A stretch of 64,000 bases of DNA from Alkalibacillus silvisoli (GCF_039521975.1 NZ_BAAACZ010000015.1:43824-107823); one strand, 5' to 3'. Shown: positions 8,010 to 16,743, counted from the first letter of the stretch. Notes: generated by a model not told the origin, from the letters alone. Numbers and translations: made by a program.

Positions 8010-8803
8010 GCGCCCTCCTCATCGACCAACCGAACCACTTCCTCATCGATGATGTCGCGTTTCATCTGATAGCCTAACAGGAGGCAGTTGGTTGCCATCG
8101 TGTTGATGATTCTTGGCCATCCTTGTGAGGAGGAGCCCAGGGCTTCGAGGGCAGCTTCATTGAAGATCGGTACTTTGGCCCCGGCGTTTGTCAAATGGTG
8201 ATCCACGTATTGGATCACCTCTTCTTTTGTTAGGGGGGCCATTTGATAGCGCATGACCAATCGCTGCGCCAACGCTCGGTTTTGATTTAGGCGGAGCTTC
8301 GCCCGTAAATGGGGCTGCCCGGCCAAGATTAAGAGAAAAGGATTCTTGGAATCCATACTGAAATTGAATAAGATCGAGAGGTCATTCAAAAACGCATCTT
8401 TGGCCATGTGCATCTCGTCCAAGAGAAACACGGGTGTGACGTTTCGCTCTTCTTTCAAACGTTCCACGGCGGATTGAATCTGCCGAAACAAATCCACCTT
8501 TCGAAATTTTGGCTCGTCCCCGAGCCCATAAACCAAGCCACGATAAAAATCCATGACACTGCCTGTGGACAGTGGAAAATAGACGACGTGGTACAAGGCC
8601 GGATTCAAGGCAGACTGAAAGGACCGCAAAGTAAAGGTCTTGCCTGTGCCCGGTTCTCCGGTCAAGAGCCCCATGCCACCGGTTTTTTTCAAGTACTCCA
8701 AGCGCGCGATCGCTTCCTTGTAGGCATCTGATTCAAAAGCCTTCGATGTCTCCACGTCTTTCGTGAACGGCGTGTGCGCCAGCGAATAAAAGGATTGATA
8801 CAT
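8006..8803 (-). CDS. ExeA/TniB-like AAA ATPase of transposon
   Basis: This 265-residue AAA ATPase has Walker A GEPGTGKT (residues about 49-56), Walker B VFLLDEMHM (about 126-134) and a downstream arginine-rich sensor region (RALAQRLVMRYQM). It starts MYQSFYSLAHTPFTKD, the classic opening of ExeA/TnpB-type transposition ATPases. In Tn7/Tn402/IS21-like elements such ATPases select targets and activate the transposase. It ends 2 bases from the transposase gene and overlaps the small gene downstream. Confidence 0.9.
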   Translation of the reverse strand: MYQSFYSLAHTPFTKDVETSKAFESDAYKEAIARLEYLKKTGGMGLLTGEPGTGKTFTLRSFQSALNPALYHVVYFPLSTGSVMDFYRGLVYGLGDEPKFRKVDLFRQIQSAVERLKEERNVTPVFLLDEMHMAKDAFLNDLSILFNFSMDSKNPFLLILAGQPHLRAKLRLNQNRALAQRLVMRYQMAPLTKEEVIQYVDHHLTNAGAKVPIFNEAALEALGSSSQGWPRIINTMATNCLLLGYQMKRDIIDEEVVRLVDEEGA

Positions 8804-8804
8804 C

Positions 8805-10043
8805 TCAGTCGTCCTCCTTCGTGTCGCTCATTTGTGAAAAAGAGAAAGGCGAACGATCTCGCTTCACATGGGCGTTATCCTCAAAAGTCACTGGTACAAT
8901 CTCCGACGTTGCTTGTCCGTCTTCATAGACATACACATGGTTTTCGTCCATACGCACATCAATGGATTGCCCAATCAGGTGCGGCGGGACTTCGTAAAGC
9001 GTTTTATGAAGCGTGATCGTCCCGTCGGCTCTCACTTTTCGCTGCTCACGCTTTAAGAAAACCGAATCCAGCACCGATGGATCATCGAGAAAGCGCACGT
9101 CTTCAATTCCGGCATGAAAACGTTCATGAGGCGTCTGCCCATCCAGGGACGCATGGATACTGCGGTGATAGTCATTCTCCAGCCAATGCCAAAAGCGTTC
9201 ATTGAGTTCTTCGAGCGACGTAACTGGATTCGCCTGAAGTAACGGGTAAAAACGCGTGCGCACGGTACGGAAGAAGCGTTCTATTTTACCTTTAGCCTGA
9301 GCGTCATAGGGTTGCGTATGCGTTAAGGTAATGCCCAATTGAGCACAAGCGAATTGCAATGTTTCCGATCGATAGATTTTACCATTATCGGCGTAGATCA
9401 CTTTCGGAACCCCGCGACGAAGCAACGCTTCTTTGGTAATTTCGCGCAGGCCATCAAATTTCTCGTTATCGAAAAATTGCGCGTACGGCACGAGACGCGA
9501 ACAATCATCGATGTAAGCATAGAGATACGTTTGCCTTCTCCCGATAAATGGGCCATGTGAAACATCGCCTTGCCAAAGAACATTCACCCGACCGTGGGCG
9601 AAGCGTTTTCGGCGAGCACCCTTTGTCTCCTTCTCTGTAAGCCCTTGGTTCTTCAATAACCGGTTCATCGTCGCATAGGACACTTCTCCGGCGTTGATCT
9701 CCCCGTTTTTAATCAACTGTTCGTAAAACACGGTCACCGGCATGTCTGGCGTCTGTTCGCGAGAAGCCAGAATATGATCTTGTTGATCGGGCGATAGCCG
9801 CCTTGCATTCCCTTTGTCCCCGCGATGTCTTGGTTTTAACCCATCAAATCCCTCTCGCCGATACGTGGACAACCATTCCAAGATCGTCTTTCCGGCAATT
9901 TTCTTTTCGCCGTAATATGGGATGTCGTGCGTCTTCTGCGCCTGCTGCTCCAGGTAGGCTTTGCGCTCCACCAAGTCATTAAGTAACGGCGTGATCATCC
10001 CGTAGCGAAATAGGGCAATACTTTCTTTTGTTTGTTCGTCCAT
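8805..10043 (-). CDS. DDE (rve-fold) transposase
   Basis: This is a transposase with an N-terminal helix-turn-helix region and an integrase core. The triad is readable as D in LWQGDVSHG, D in VIYADNGK and E in AKGKIERFF. The ATG at 10043 was chosen because AAGGAGG lies just before it, inside the longer reading starting at 10064. A beta-barrel-like C-terminal domain (LHKTLYEVPPHLIGQ) follows the core, as in TniA/TnsB and IS481-like enzymes. Its partner ATPase follows immediately. Confidence 0.9.
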   Translation of the reverse strand: MDEQTKESIALFRYGMITPLLNDLVERKAYLEQQAQKTHDIPYYGEKKIAGKTILEWLSTYRREGFDGLKPRHRGDKGNARRLSPDQQDHILASREQTPDMPVTVFYEQLIKNGEINAGEVSYATMNRLLKNQGLTEKETKGARRKRFAHGRVNVLWQGDVSHGPFIGRRQTYLYAYIDDCSRLVPYAQFFDNEKFDGLREITKEALLRRGVPKVIYADNGKIYRSETLQFACAQLGITLTHTQPYDAQAKGKIERFFRTVRTRFYPLLQANPVTSLEELNERFWHWLENDYHRSIHASLDGQTPHERFHAGIEDVRFLDDPSVLDSVFLKREQRKVRADGTITLHKTLYEVPPHLIGQSIDVRMDENHVYVYEDGQATSEIVPVTFEDNAHVKRDRSPFSFSQMSDTKEDD

Positions 10044-10196
10044 GGATTCGGATGCCTCCTTCATTGATCGAAGGATGGCCGACCATCCGTATCTATCATT
10101 CTACCGATCGCTCCCCCGGACGTATACGCAAACGTTATGTGGGATGGCCAAAAATAACATTCGGCTAGATTTTCCTGCCGAAAGATTGTGATTATG

Positions 10197-10724
10197 TTAT
10201 ACTGGCGATGCCATAAAATAGCTTGATAAATGACCCTTTGACCTTCGAAAGAAGGTAGATTCCCCAAAATCTCGGATCATTGTCAGGTATTTTGTGGCAT
10301 TTTTATTTTCGCACTGAAAGGTCACGGGCATTCCCTGATCTATAAAGAAGCTGTGCAACCACTGGAGATGTTTAAGGAACCGTCGCTTATAAAAGGCCAC
10401 TAGCTGGCGAAGACCTGGCCCTTTTTCCCTTGTTATAGCTGTTTCTGTTTGGTCGAGAACGGTATGTAATGTGTGCTGGTAATAGGGGATGAGGAAATCC
10501 GGCAAAATGGAGAAGGTCATCTTGCAAGCCGGACATTGTAGCCGACAAATCGGAATCTTCTCAGTGATTTCCTCGGTGATCCCGTAACGCCAATAGAACC
10601 CGTGTCTATGAAGATCGTTCATGGAATGGCAGGAGGGGCAGACATTCAAAGACGGAAAATCATTCTCCATGCCTTTATAAGCATACATGTTCAAATTAAT
10701 CCCAAAATCATGAACCAAAATCAT
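10197..10724 (-). CDS. DUF6431-type zinc-finger protein of transposon
   Basis: The 175-residue product carries CPSCHSM (residues about 29-35) and CPACKM (about 65-70), two CxxC pairs forming a zinc finger near the N-terminus. A helical region with basic residues follows. It resembles DUF6431 proteins that accompany DDE/ATPase transposons in Firmicutes. The ATG at 10724 has GGAAGGA upstream. It is the first gene of the element and may be a DNA-binding target selector, the place TnsD/TniQ proteins occupy in related systems. That role is inference. Confidence 0.75.
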   Translation of the reverse strand: MILVHDFGINLNMYAYKGMENDFPSLNVCPSCHSMNDLHRHGFYWRYGITEEITEKIPICRLQCPACKMTFSILPDFLIPYYQHTLHTVLDQTETAITREKGPGLRQLVAFYKRRFLKHLQWLHSFFIDQGMPVTFQCENKNATKYLTMIRDFGESTFFRRSKGHLSSYFMASPV

Positions 10725-10736
10725 AAAAAAATCCTT

Positions 10737-10849
10737 CCGAAATAATCTGCTTAAACTTTAGCACATTATTCCAGAAGAATTCACTTCCTGATCTGAAATA
10801 ATTTGAAAATATAGTGGGGTTTTGTGCCGAAATAATGTGATCCGTTACA
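10737..10849. repeat. Right end of transposon with transposase-site repeats
   Basis: Motif copies lie at 10737-10750 (inverted), 10761-10774 (direct), 10793-10806 (inverted) and 10826-10849 (inverted, ending TTACA). The mixture of orientations differs from the left end, as in asymmetric Tn7-group ends. Confidence 0.7.
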
Positions 10850-10856
10850 GCATTGG
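10850..10856. repeat. Right target-site duplication GCATTGG
   Basis: This is the exact copy of 7509-7515 on the other side of the transposon. Confidence 0.85.
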
Positions 10857-12182
10857 ATGTTTGATGACGAAACCATGACAGATGCCTGGACTTATAATGG
10901 ATCCGTACCTGGCGAGAAGATTCGTGTCCAAGAAGGGGATGAGGTTATATTAAATGTCCAAAACAATTTGGAAGAACCCACTGCCCTTCATCTACATGGC
11001 TTCCCCGTCCCTAACGCGATGGATGGCGTCCCTGGCGTTACTCAAAATGCGATCATGCCTGGGGAAGAGTTTACGTACGAGTACCAAGCAGATGTCCCTG
11101 GAACGTACTGGTATCACTCCCATCAAGACGGGTCAACCCAAGTCGATCAAGGTCTCTATGGGGTTTTCATTGTTGAACCTGAGGACCAGGAGTCTTATGA
11201 TGTAGATGAAGTCATAGCGATTGATGAATTTGCTCCAATGGACATGGATATGGAAGACGACATGCACGAAGACATGGATCATAGTGACATGGAAAACGGA
11301 GATATGGAGGAGATGGATCATGCGGATATGATGAATGAGATGTATGATACAATGGTTATTAACGGTCAATCATCTTCGCAAATTGAATCCGTTGATGTTG
11401 AAGAGGGGGATAAAGTAAAGCTACGATTTGTGAATGCAGGATTGTTTACACAAATTGTCTCAATTCCCGAACACGCATTTAAAGTGACCCATTATGATGG
11501 CCAGCCTGTCAATGAACCTGAAATGATAAGTGATACGTCCTTCCAAATCGCCCCGGCTGAACGATATGATGTTGAAATTGAAATGGACAATCCAGGGGCG
11601 TGGGGTATACAAGTTTTTGCGGAAGAGAATCAGGAAAGATTAAATGCGTCCCTTCCTCTTATATATGACGGTTATGAAGATGAGGACCTACAAACAGGTG
11701 ATACTCCTTCCTCTTCCTTGGATTTAACCACCTACGGAGAGGCGCAGAACATGAATGAATATGATATTAATAAGGAATACGACATGAACCTTGGAACCGA
11801 TGATGGGGGGGATACGTTCACAATTAATGGAAAACAATTCCCTGATCATGAGATCTACGAGGTAGAAGAAGGAGATGTCGTAAAGGTAACCATTGAAAAT
11901 GATACGGAGGACGACCATCCAATGCACTTACATGGGGAGTTCTTTGACGTTATTTCGAAGGATGGAGAACCACTTCAAGGATCTTCGGTCACCAAAGATA
12001 CGTTAAACGTACGCCCAGGTGAGACTTATGAAATTGTATTTGAAGCTCAAAACCCTGGAAATTGGATGTTCCATTGCCACGAGTTTCACCATGCAAGTGA
12101 CGGAATGGTCGCTGAAGTGCAGTATGAAGGATTTGAGCCAGCCTTTACGCCTGATCCAAATGTTCCGAATCAACCTGAATAA
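10857..12182 (+). pseudogene. Multicopper oxidase, 3' part (separated by transposon)
   Basis: These 441 codons hold the rest of the oxidase. All four copper-ligand motifs are present: HLHGF, YWYHSHQDG, HPMHLHGEFF and WMFHCHEFHH, the last with the Cys-His of the type 1 and trinuclear centres. A Met/Asp/His-rich insert (residues about 122-165, MDMDMEDDMHEDMDH and similar) is like that of copper-tolerance oxidases and of the neighbouring YdhK. The sequence itself is undamaged. Only the start and signal peptide are displaced by the transposon, so a precise excision would restore a Cu(I)-oxidising lipoprotein. Confidence 0.92.
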
Positions 12183-12194
12183 TATTAAAATAGG

Positions 12195-12222
12195 GGCTTC
12201 TTCGAGAAGTCTCTTTTCTTTT
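12195..12222 (+). terminator. Terminator of multicopper oxidase gene
   Basis: The stem GGCTTCT/AGAAGTC (one G-T pair) with a TCG loop is followed by TCTTTTCTTTTG. It lies 12 bases after the stop codon. Confidence 0.75.
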
Positions 12223-12361
12223 GTCATTTGACTAAAGGAATATGGATGTACAAAGATGCCCCGTTTTTGAAGTTTATCTACTTCACTCTTTCTCCATATT
12301 TTTTTCTTAAAATCCAACTAGATCTTTCGAAAACGTAGATACTTGGAAAGAAGGTTCTCAT

Positions 12362-13492
12362 TTGGGATCGGTGAAGAATGAAGATCAGGGTAATAGAATT
12401 GAGATTTTAGATCAACTGCGTGGATTAGCTTTATTAGCTATTTTTTTAGTGAATATTTCTGGATTGGCTTCCATAGAGACGGAAAACCAATCTTCTATCA
12501 ATGAATCACTCGATGCTTTGATGTCAATTTTACTGGAAGATAGCGCCAGGCCATTATTTGCATTTATGTTCGGAATCAGTCTTATTCTTATTTATGAAAG
12601 ACTAAGCAAAAAAAATTTGAATCCATTCCCAACGTTATTCCGCAGATTGCTACTACTATTTATAATCGGGGCTCTCCATGGGTATTACATTTGGGCGGGC
12701 GACATCTTGCTTATGTATGCCATGGCTGGTTATGTACTTCTTTTTTTTATTAAGTTTCCAGCGAAGTGGTTGCTTACAATGGCTTTGTTTTCTTGGGTGG
12801 GATATACGATTGGAATGGATTTGCTAAATTATTATTTCCCCCATTCGTTTTCTCTAGACGAGTGGCTCAAGGACTTGCTGCTTGGACCGGGAGAATCTCC
12901 CACGGGGTCCGAATATCTCATTAATGAATTTTCTTCTATGGTAGAGCATTTGAGCTTTTTCTTATTTGGGATGTACACTTATCGTAAGGATTTACTTTCA
13001 CAAGCAGTAGCACGGAGAAAGCGAATGTGGCTCCTATCTTTGGTTTTCCTTACTGTTGGTGTTTCCGGCAAAACGGCCCTTTATTATGAGGTTGATGCCC
13101 TTGTCATCACGCCTCTGGAAAGTTTTTATCCGTTTGTCGTAACCGTTGGAATCTTAATGGGCATTATTCTTTTAGGAACGAGCAGAACGACGACCCTATC
13201 AAATGCCTTGTTGCCATTTTCTACTGTTGGAAAAATGGCTTTCACCAATTACCTTTTGCAGTCGCTGGTATTCGTAAGTCTTTTTATGCACAGCGGGAGA
13301 ACAATTTTTGAAAGGGTCGGAATTTGGATGGAACCAAGCTATATATTCGCCCTTTTTATAGGTATCATTTTATTTGTCGTACAAATGATTTTCAGCCACC
13401 TTTGGCTAAAAACGTTTTACTATGGCCCTTTTGAATGGTTTTGGAGAATGGGGACATATGGAAAGAAGGTTCCCTTAAGGAGGAAAACATAA
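12362..13492 (+). CDS. DUF418 (YeiB-like) membrane protein
   Basis: This 376-residue polytopic protein opens with RIEILDQLRGLALLAIFLVNI, the conserved N-terminus of DUF418/YeiB proteins. It has about ten hydrophobic segments and the C-terminal DUF418 region (GKMAFTNYLLQSL, FYGPFEWFWR-like). The start is a TTG at 12362 with AGAAGG upstream. Members are acyltransferase-related or transport-like membrane proteins of uncertain function. It stands alone downstream of the oxidase and no metal link is visible. Confidence 0.88.
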   Translation: MGSVKNEDQGNRIEILDQLRGLALLAIFLVNISGLASIETENQSSINESLDALMSILLEDSARPLFAFMFGISLILIYERLSKKNLNPFPTLFRRLLLLFIIGALHGYYIWAGDILLMYAMAGYVLLFFIKFPAKWLLTMALFSWVGYTIGMDLLNYYFPHSFSLDEWLKDLLLGPGESPTGSEYLINEFSSMVEHLSFFLFGMYTYRKDLLSQAVARRKRMWLLSLVFLTVGVSGKTALYYEVDALVITPLESFYPFVVTVGILMGIILLGTSRTTTLSNALLPFSTVGKMAFTNYLLQSLVFVSLFMHSGRTIFERVGIWMEPSYIFALFIGIILFVVQMIFSHLWLKTFYYGPFEWFWRMGTYGKKVPLRRKT

Positions 13493-13808
13493 ATTTATAT
13501 TCAAAACATGGCCTCCTGTCTAACATGAGGAAATCAACCAAAATGGATTACGTTCATTTCAAGTTAATAATTTCTGCTTTCACATGGAAGCATGGTTCTT
13601 CAACAATTCTTTCATCTACTGGTGTGGCCAGACGATCAAAATGAAGTAATACTCTTCGGCATCTGCTTTACCTAGTATGATATAGCCCCAAGCATTTAGA
13701 AAGCCTCTTGCTATAACAGCGAGAGGGCTTCTAACTGTGGAAGTAGCAGCAAAACGCGGGAATTGTAGGCTGGGGCTAATGAAGAGGAGGAGAGGAACAG
13801 CCCCAAGT
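13493..13808. other. Intergenic stretch between DUF418 and SpoIIP genes
   Basis: There is no convincing gene in these 316 bases. A stem-loop at 13701-13730 (AAGCCTCTTGCT against AGCGAGAGGGCTT) may terminate transcription from either side. Confidence 0.5.
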
Positions 13809-14948
13809 CTAACGTTCAAGTTCCTCGTAGATATATTCTTGTATAACTTCAGCAACTGCGTCGGCACTGCGATAGACTTCTTCAAACGTGTTGTCCACCC
13901 CTCCAAATTCGATGGTCATCGAATTCGGTGATAAATCCTGATTATAAACTCCATCCACGCCAGCACCTCCGGAGGTCATGACTCCTCTGCTTAATCCCGG
14001 CCACCTTTCCTCCAGGCGGTGATGGATTTCTGTCGCCATTTCCAAGTTTTGTTCATAATCCGGATGGTCTTCCCCGATAACAAAAAATGTTCGAGCATAA
14101 ACTTCCTCATTGATTGTCGCTGTAGAATGTTCTCGTTCTACAGAGTCCCGGTGAAGATCAAAGAAAAATTCAAGTTCATCATGTTTTTCTATGTCTTCCT
14201 CAAGAATCTCGCGAGACATCTCATATGATTGGCTGTAATCCCATCCTCGCTCATTTAATTTCTGTTGAATGTCATGATCAGAGACTTCTACAGGAAGTCC
14301 GTATTCGCGAAATTGATCGGCTAGATAGTTGCCAACCTGAACAATATTAATTTCTTGGTTGTTTGGATCGTCTCCCTCGATTTCGGGCAAAAAAGATTCA
14401 CGGCTATGTGAATGTAAGAGATGAATGATCGGTTCCTCATCAGCAATCTCAGGGGGATCATCGTCTACTGTCCCCTCCCTTTCACCTCCATCAGTTTCGG
14501 GTTGTTCATATTGATGTTCCTCGGAAGGAGGGGGAGATTCCATAGCCATATTTGTAAAGTCAGTTCCTTGCCCAGCAATTACAAGCGTATTGTCAAAACC
14601 TGAGAAACCGGGAATCTCTCTTCCCAAAAATGTGCGTGGATCATTCAAGTTCATATTCGTGGCAAGCTCTATAACTGTTGTGGTCAAACTGGGGGTAGAA
14701 GTATCTTGCATTGCATCTAGATAATACCGGTTTTCAACCCCTAATAAATGAATAAACCAATCACTTTGTGCCTCTTTCGTCCAATCGTGAAGGACTGATG
14801 AAGAAAAGCGATGAGTATTATCCGCAGTCGTTAGCATAGCAATAATAAGAAAGGTCCCAACGATCAAAGCGACGGCTACCATAAAGATTGACTGAACATT
14901 CGATTTCGATACTGTGAAGGCATGTGAATAGTGATTTGGTCTGCGCAA
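13809..14948 (-). CDS. spoIIP: SpoIIP-family sporulation amidase/endopeptidase
   Basis: The 379-residue product has an N-terminal membrane anchor (residues about 20-42) and a C-terminal amidase domain of the SpoIIP type: IIHLLHSHSRESF, a variable middle, FFFDLHRDSV and a final NSMTIEFGGVDNTFEE. In Bacillus, SpoIIP with SpoIID and SpoIIM degrades septal peptidoglycan during engulfment. The TTG start at 14948 has AAGGAGG about 10 bases ahead. Standing in a metal-resistance island without gpr or other sporulation neighbours, it may be an additional copy rather than the housekeeping one. Confidence 0.88.
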   Translation of the reverse strand: MRRPNHYSHAFTVSKSNVQSIFMVAVALIVGTFLIIAMLTTADNTHRFSSSVLHDWTKEAQSDWFIHLLGVENRYYLDAMQDTSTPSLTTTVIELATNMNLNDPRTFLGREIPGFSGFDNTLVIAGQGTDFTNMAMESPPPSEEHQYEQPETDGGEREGTVDDDPPEIADEEPIIHLLHSHSRESFLPEIEGDDPNNQEINIVQVGNYLADQFREYGLPVEVSDHDIQQKLNERGWDYSQSYEMSREILEEDIEKHDELEFFFDLHRDSVEREHSTATINEEVYARTFFVIGEDHPDYEQNLEMATEIHHRLEERWPGLSRGVMTSGGAGVDGVYNQDLSPNSMTIEFGGVDNTFEEVYRSADAVAEVIQEYIYEELER

Positions 14949-14975
14949 GGGCCTGTCCCTCCTTACGCTACCATT

Positions 14976-15221
14976 CTATTGAGAATATGCTTTTACTAGA
15001 ACGTGTCTAATGGTCCATTTTGGGGCGGACATCGCCGAAATTATAGAAGTTTTCAGATATTTAATCATTCGTTGACAATATGCCTGCAATTGTTTGGGAA
15101 AGATATGGGTGAATAAACCTTGAGGATTTCTCAAGAACGAGTACATTTCAAGTATTCCCCATACCTTTAGCTTCGTTTCTCCAAGGGGTCCAGGGGAATA
15201 GCCAGCGTATCCCCCGCGCAA
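14976..15221 (-). CDS. Unrecognised short reading frame
   Basis: This is an 81-codon frame with a TTG start and no clear ribosome-binding site. It contains a protein-like stretch (ILEMYSFLRNPQGLFTHIF) but I recognise no family. It could be a decayed fragment of a larger gene. Confidence 0.25.
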   Translation of the reverse strand: MRGGYAGYSPGPLGETKLKVWGILEMYSFLRNPQGLFTHIFPKQLQAYCQRMIKYLKTSIISAMSAPKWTIRHVLVKAYSQ

Positions 15222-15238
15222 AATGATAGAGGTATTAA

Positions 15239-15279
15239 GCCATTCCTGTGCCGATCATTATGATCGGCACAGGAATGGC
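15239..15279 (-). terminator. Strong hairpin after CotF-like gene
   Basis: Perfect 19-bp arms at 15239-15257 and 15261-15279 with a 3-base loop lie directly after the CotF-like stop codon. The following T-tract is weak (TTAATACC). Confidence 0.7.
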
Positions 15280-15284
15280 TATAT

Positions 15285-15806
15285 TCATAGATTATAATAC
15301 ATTTGTTGAAATGATTTTAGCGCATGTATCTGCTCTTGAATCGAGGCATTTGGAGCATAATCCCACCCTTTTGATTCAATAAAATCACTATATCTGCTTT
15401 GTAACCCAAATTGTTGTAGAGCCATTTGTAAATGAATATTCCTTACATTCTGTGCGTTCATACTTAAGGAAGAGTTAAAATTATCTTGAGCCATTGTCAT
15501 TGCTGTATTACGTGCCTCAAAGGCAATATTTTGTTCATTCATATAAGAAAAGCTTTGTTTACATGGAATGTCGATAGGTTGCAGTTGATGTAACGCTGAT
15601 ACATCGACTTCCTCATTTCGTTCAGGATCCATCAACATTAGCATCACATCTGCGTGGTTACGCATAATTAAAACCTGCTCATAAATAATTTGCTGTAATT
15701 GTGGATTTTTCGCTAGGCAATAATAGGACTTTAATTTTCTAATAACATCCTGGTGTATATTCAAATGTTCAGATATTAAACCTAAATCAATCGATGTTAA
15801 AATCAT
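15285..15806 (-). CDS. CotF-type spore coat protein
   Basis: The 173-residue protein is almost wholly helical. It has the coat protein F features of two ferritin-like helical halves, a YNL-type tail (QQMYYNL) and many Gln, Met and Asn residues (QNVRNIHLQMALQQFG). CotF-family proteins are minor spore coat components in Bacillus. Like SpoIIP next door it is a sporulation gene inside an island otherwise devoted to metals. It is followed by a strong hairpin. Confidence 0.8.
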   Translation of the reverse strand: MILTSIDLGLISEHLNIHQDVIRKLKSYYCLAKNPQLQQIIYEQVLIMRNHADVMLMLMDPERNEEVDVSALHQLQPIDIPCKQSFSYMNEQNIAFEARNTAMTMAQDNFNSSLSMNAQNVRNIHLQMALQQFGLQSRYSDFIESKGWDYAPNASIQEQIHALKSFQQMYYNL

Positions 15807-16231
15807 TACTTGGCCCTCCTATCAATAAGTGATGACACTATGTCATTTATTTATGCTTGTTAATTAGGGAAAGTGACCATTTCAGAAAAATAGACATCAA
15901 TTACTATATTCCGTCAAGAAGTAAAAATAATAGGGCATGGATCAGATTAGGGTGGGGTTCAAACATTTAGTTACCTATCACTCGGGTCGCCATATCGTGT
16001 TTCAAACATGAAAGGGCTGCCTCATAAGGTCATTCACCATTGGGACAGCCCTTTCGGTATCAGATTTAAAAAGGTTACAATCGAACGGTAGGGGTGTTGT
16101 CATGGACGCCTGGTTCTTGCAGAAATACCGTATGACATTCTTCTCAAGAACAAGATATTTCAAGCATTTTTCGATAAAGTGATAATCATTGATGAAGAAC
16201 TTGAGAGCGCCCACTATGTCTTCAATCCCAG
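15807..16231. other. Intergenic stretch with inverted repeat
   Basis: No recognised gene is seen. A 10-bp inverted repeat GAAAGGGCTG (16010-16019) and CAGCCCTTTC (16046-16055) and a weak minus-strand frame (16002-16214) may be the remnant of an insertion element, but no family can be named. Confidence 0.35.
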
Positions 16232-16471
16232 TTAATCTGATCCTTCTGTGTTATTGGAGGACATGAATTCCTGACAAGCATTCATCATCTTTTCACCCTC
16301 TGGGGAATTCATAGCATCCATCATCTCATTCATGCCATTTTCCATCATCATTCTATCCATCATACCGCCTTCACTTTGATCTCCAGCTGCCCATGTAATA
16401 CCGATCGGACTTGCCACCAATAAAGCAGTAATAGCAAGTGATGGAATGAGTAAGAACTTTTTGTTTTTCAT
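16232..16471 (-). CDS. Met-rich small exported protein
   Basis: This 79-residue protein has a signal peptide (residues 1-29, ending ITWAAG) and a mature part of about 50 residues with 13 methionines (GGMMDRMMMENGMNEMMDAM) and one cysteine. Met-rich exported peptides commonly bind Cu(I) or Ag(I). The ATG at 16471 follows AAAGGAGGG. A near-consensus copy of the 20-bp response-regulator box lies at 16520-16539, so it probably belongs to the same metal regulon as ydhK and the oxidase. No family name is known to me. Confidence 0.75.
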   Translation of the reverse strand: MKNKKFLLIPSLAITALLVASPIGITWAAGDQSEGGMMDRMMMENGMNEMMDAMNSPEGEKMMNACQEFMSSNNTEGSD

Positions 16472-16519
16472 GCAGACTCCCTCCTTTAATCATCGACCTC
16501 AACATAAAAAATACCAAAA

Positions 16520-16539
16520 AATATGTAGAATCTTTGAAG
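16520..16539 (-). promoter_or_regulatory. Putative response-regulator box 5 (upstream of Met-rich protein)
   Basis: Read toward the gene the box is CTTCAAAGATTCTACATATT. It differs from the oxidase box at only three positions although it is 9 kb away. Confidence 0.65.
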
Positions 16540-16635
16540 ACGCCAATGTGAAAGCAAAACGTATGTTCAGAAAATATATGGCTATCATCCTTTAAGGATA
16601 GGAAGTACACATCGATAAAATTGCATCACATCAAG

Positions 16636-16705
16636 TTTATAAATGTTATCCAAAATTTTTATAAACGTTTATAATTATCATTTACCTTTATAAACAAAAA
16701 TCTTA
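16636..16705. promoter_or_regulatory. AT-rich repeats, possible res/operator site of resolvase
   Basis: TTTATAAA-type elements recur at about 16636, 16660, 16669 and 16696, including TTTATAAACGTTTATAA. They lie directly before the resolvase gene. Such clustered inverted motifs are where resolvase-type res sites and autoregulation sites are found. Confidence 0.4.
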
Positions 16706-16743
16706 TAATAAATGATATAACAATGCCAATGGGGGTAGCGAAT

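Larger units (their letters stand above)
7516..10849 (-). mobile_element. Complete Tn7/Tn402-like transposon (DDE transposase, AAA ATPase, DUF6431)
   Basis: This 3334-bp element has ends 5'-TGTAA...TTACA-3' and imperfect inverted termini that share CACATTAT followed by TCGG. Each end carries several copies of a 14-bp motif like GCACATTATTCCGG. On the left they are at about 7525, 7594, 7612 and 7635. On the right, in either orientation, they are at 10737, 10761, 10793 and 10826. Direct 7-bp repeats flank it. It encodes, all on the minus strand, DUF6431 protein, DDE transposase, ExeA/TniB-like ATPase and a small coupled protein. Repeated end sites plus an ATPase partner are features of the TnsB/TniA group. 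All genes look intact and the target duplication is unmutated, so the insertion is recent. Confidence 0.9.

Noticed and set aside
7640..8069. Alternative frames at the end of the transposon on both strands
   Set aside because: Only the frame 7737-8009 is coupled by an ATGA overlap to the ATPase gene. The others lack starts and cross the terminator hairpin.
10061..10267. 68-codon frame between DUF6431 and transposase genes
   Set aside because: It overlaps the DUF6431 3' end, has no ribosome-binding site and shows no protein-like pattern.
16002..16214. 70-codon minus-strand frame as a gene
   Set aside because: It spans an inverted repeat, has no start signal and matches nothing known. It is kept only as a possible remnant in an intergenic entry.
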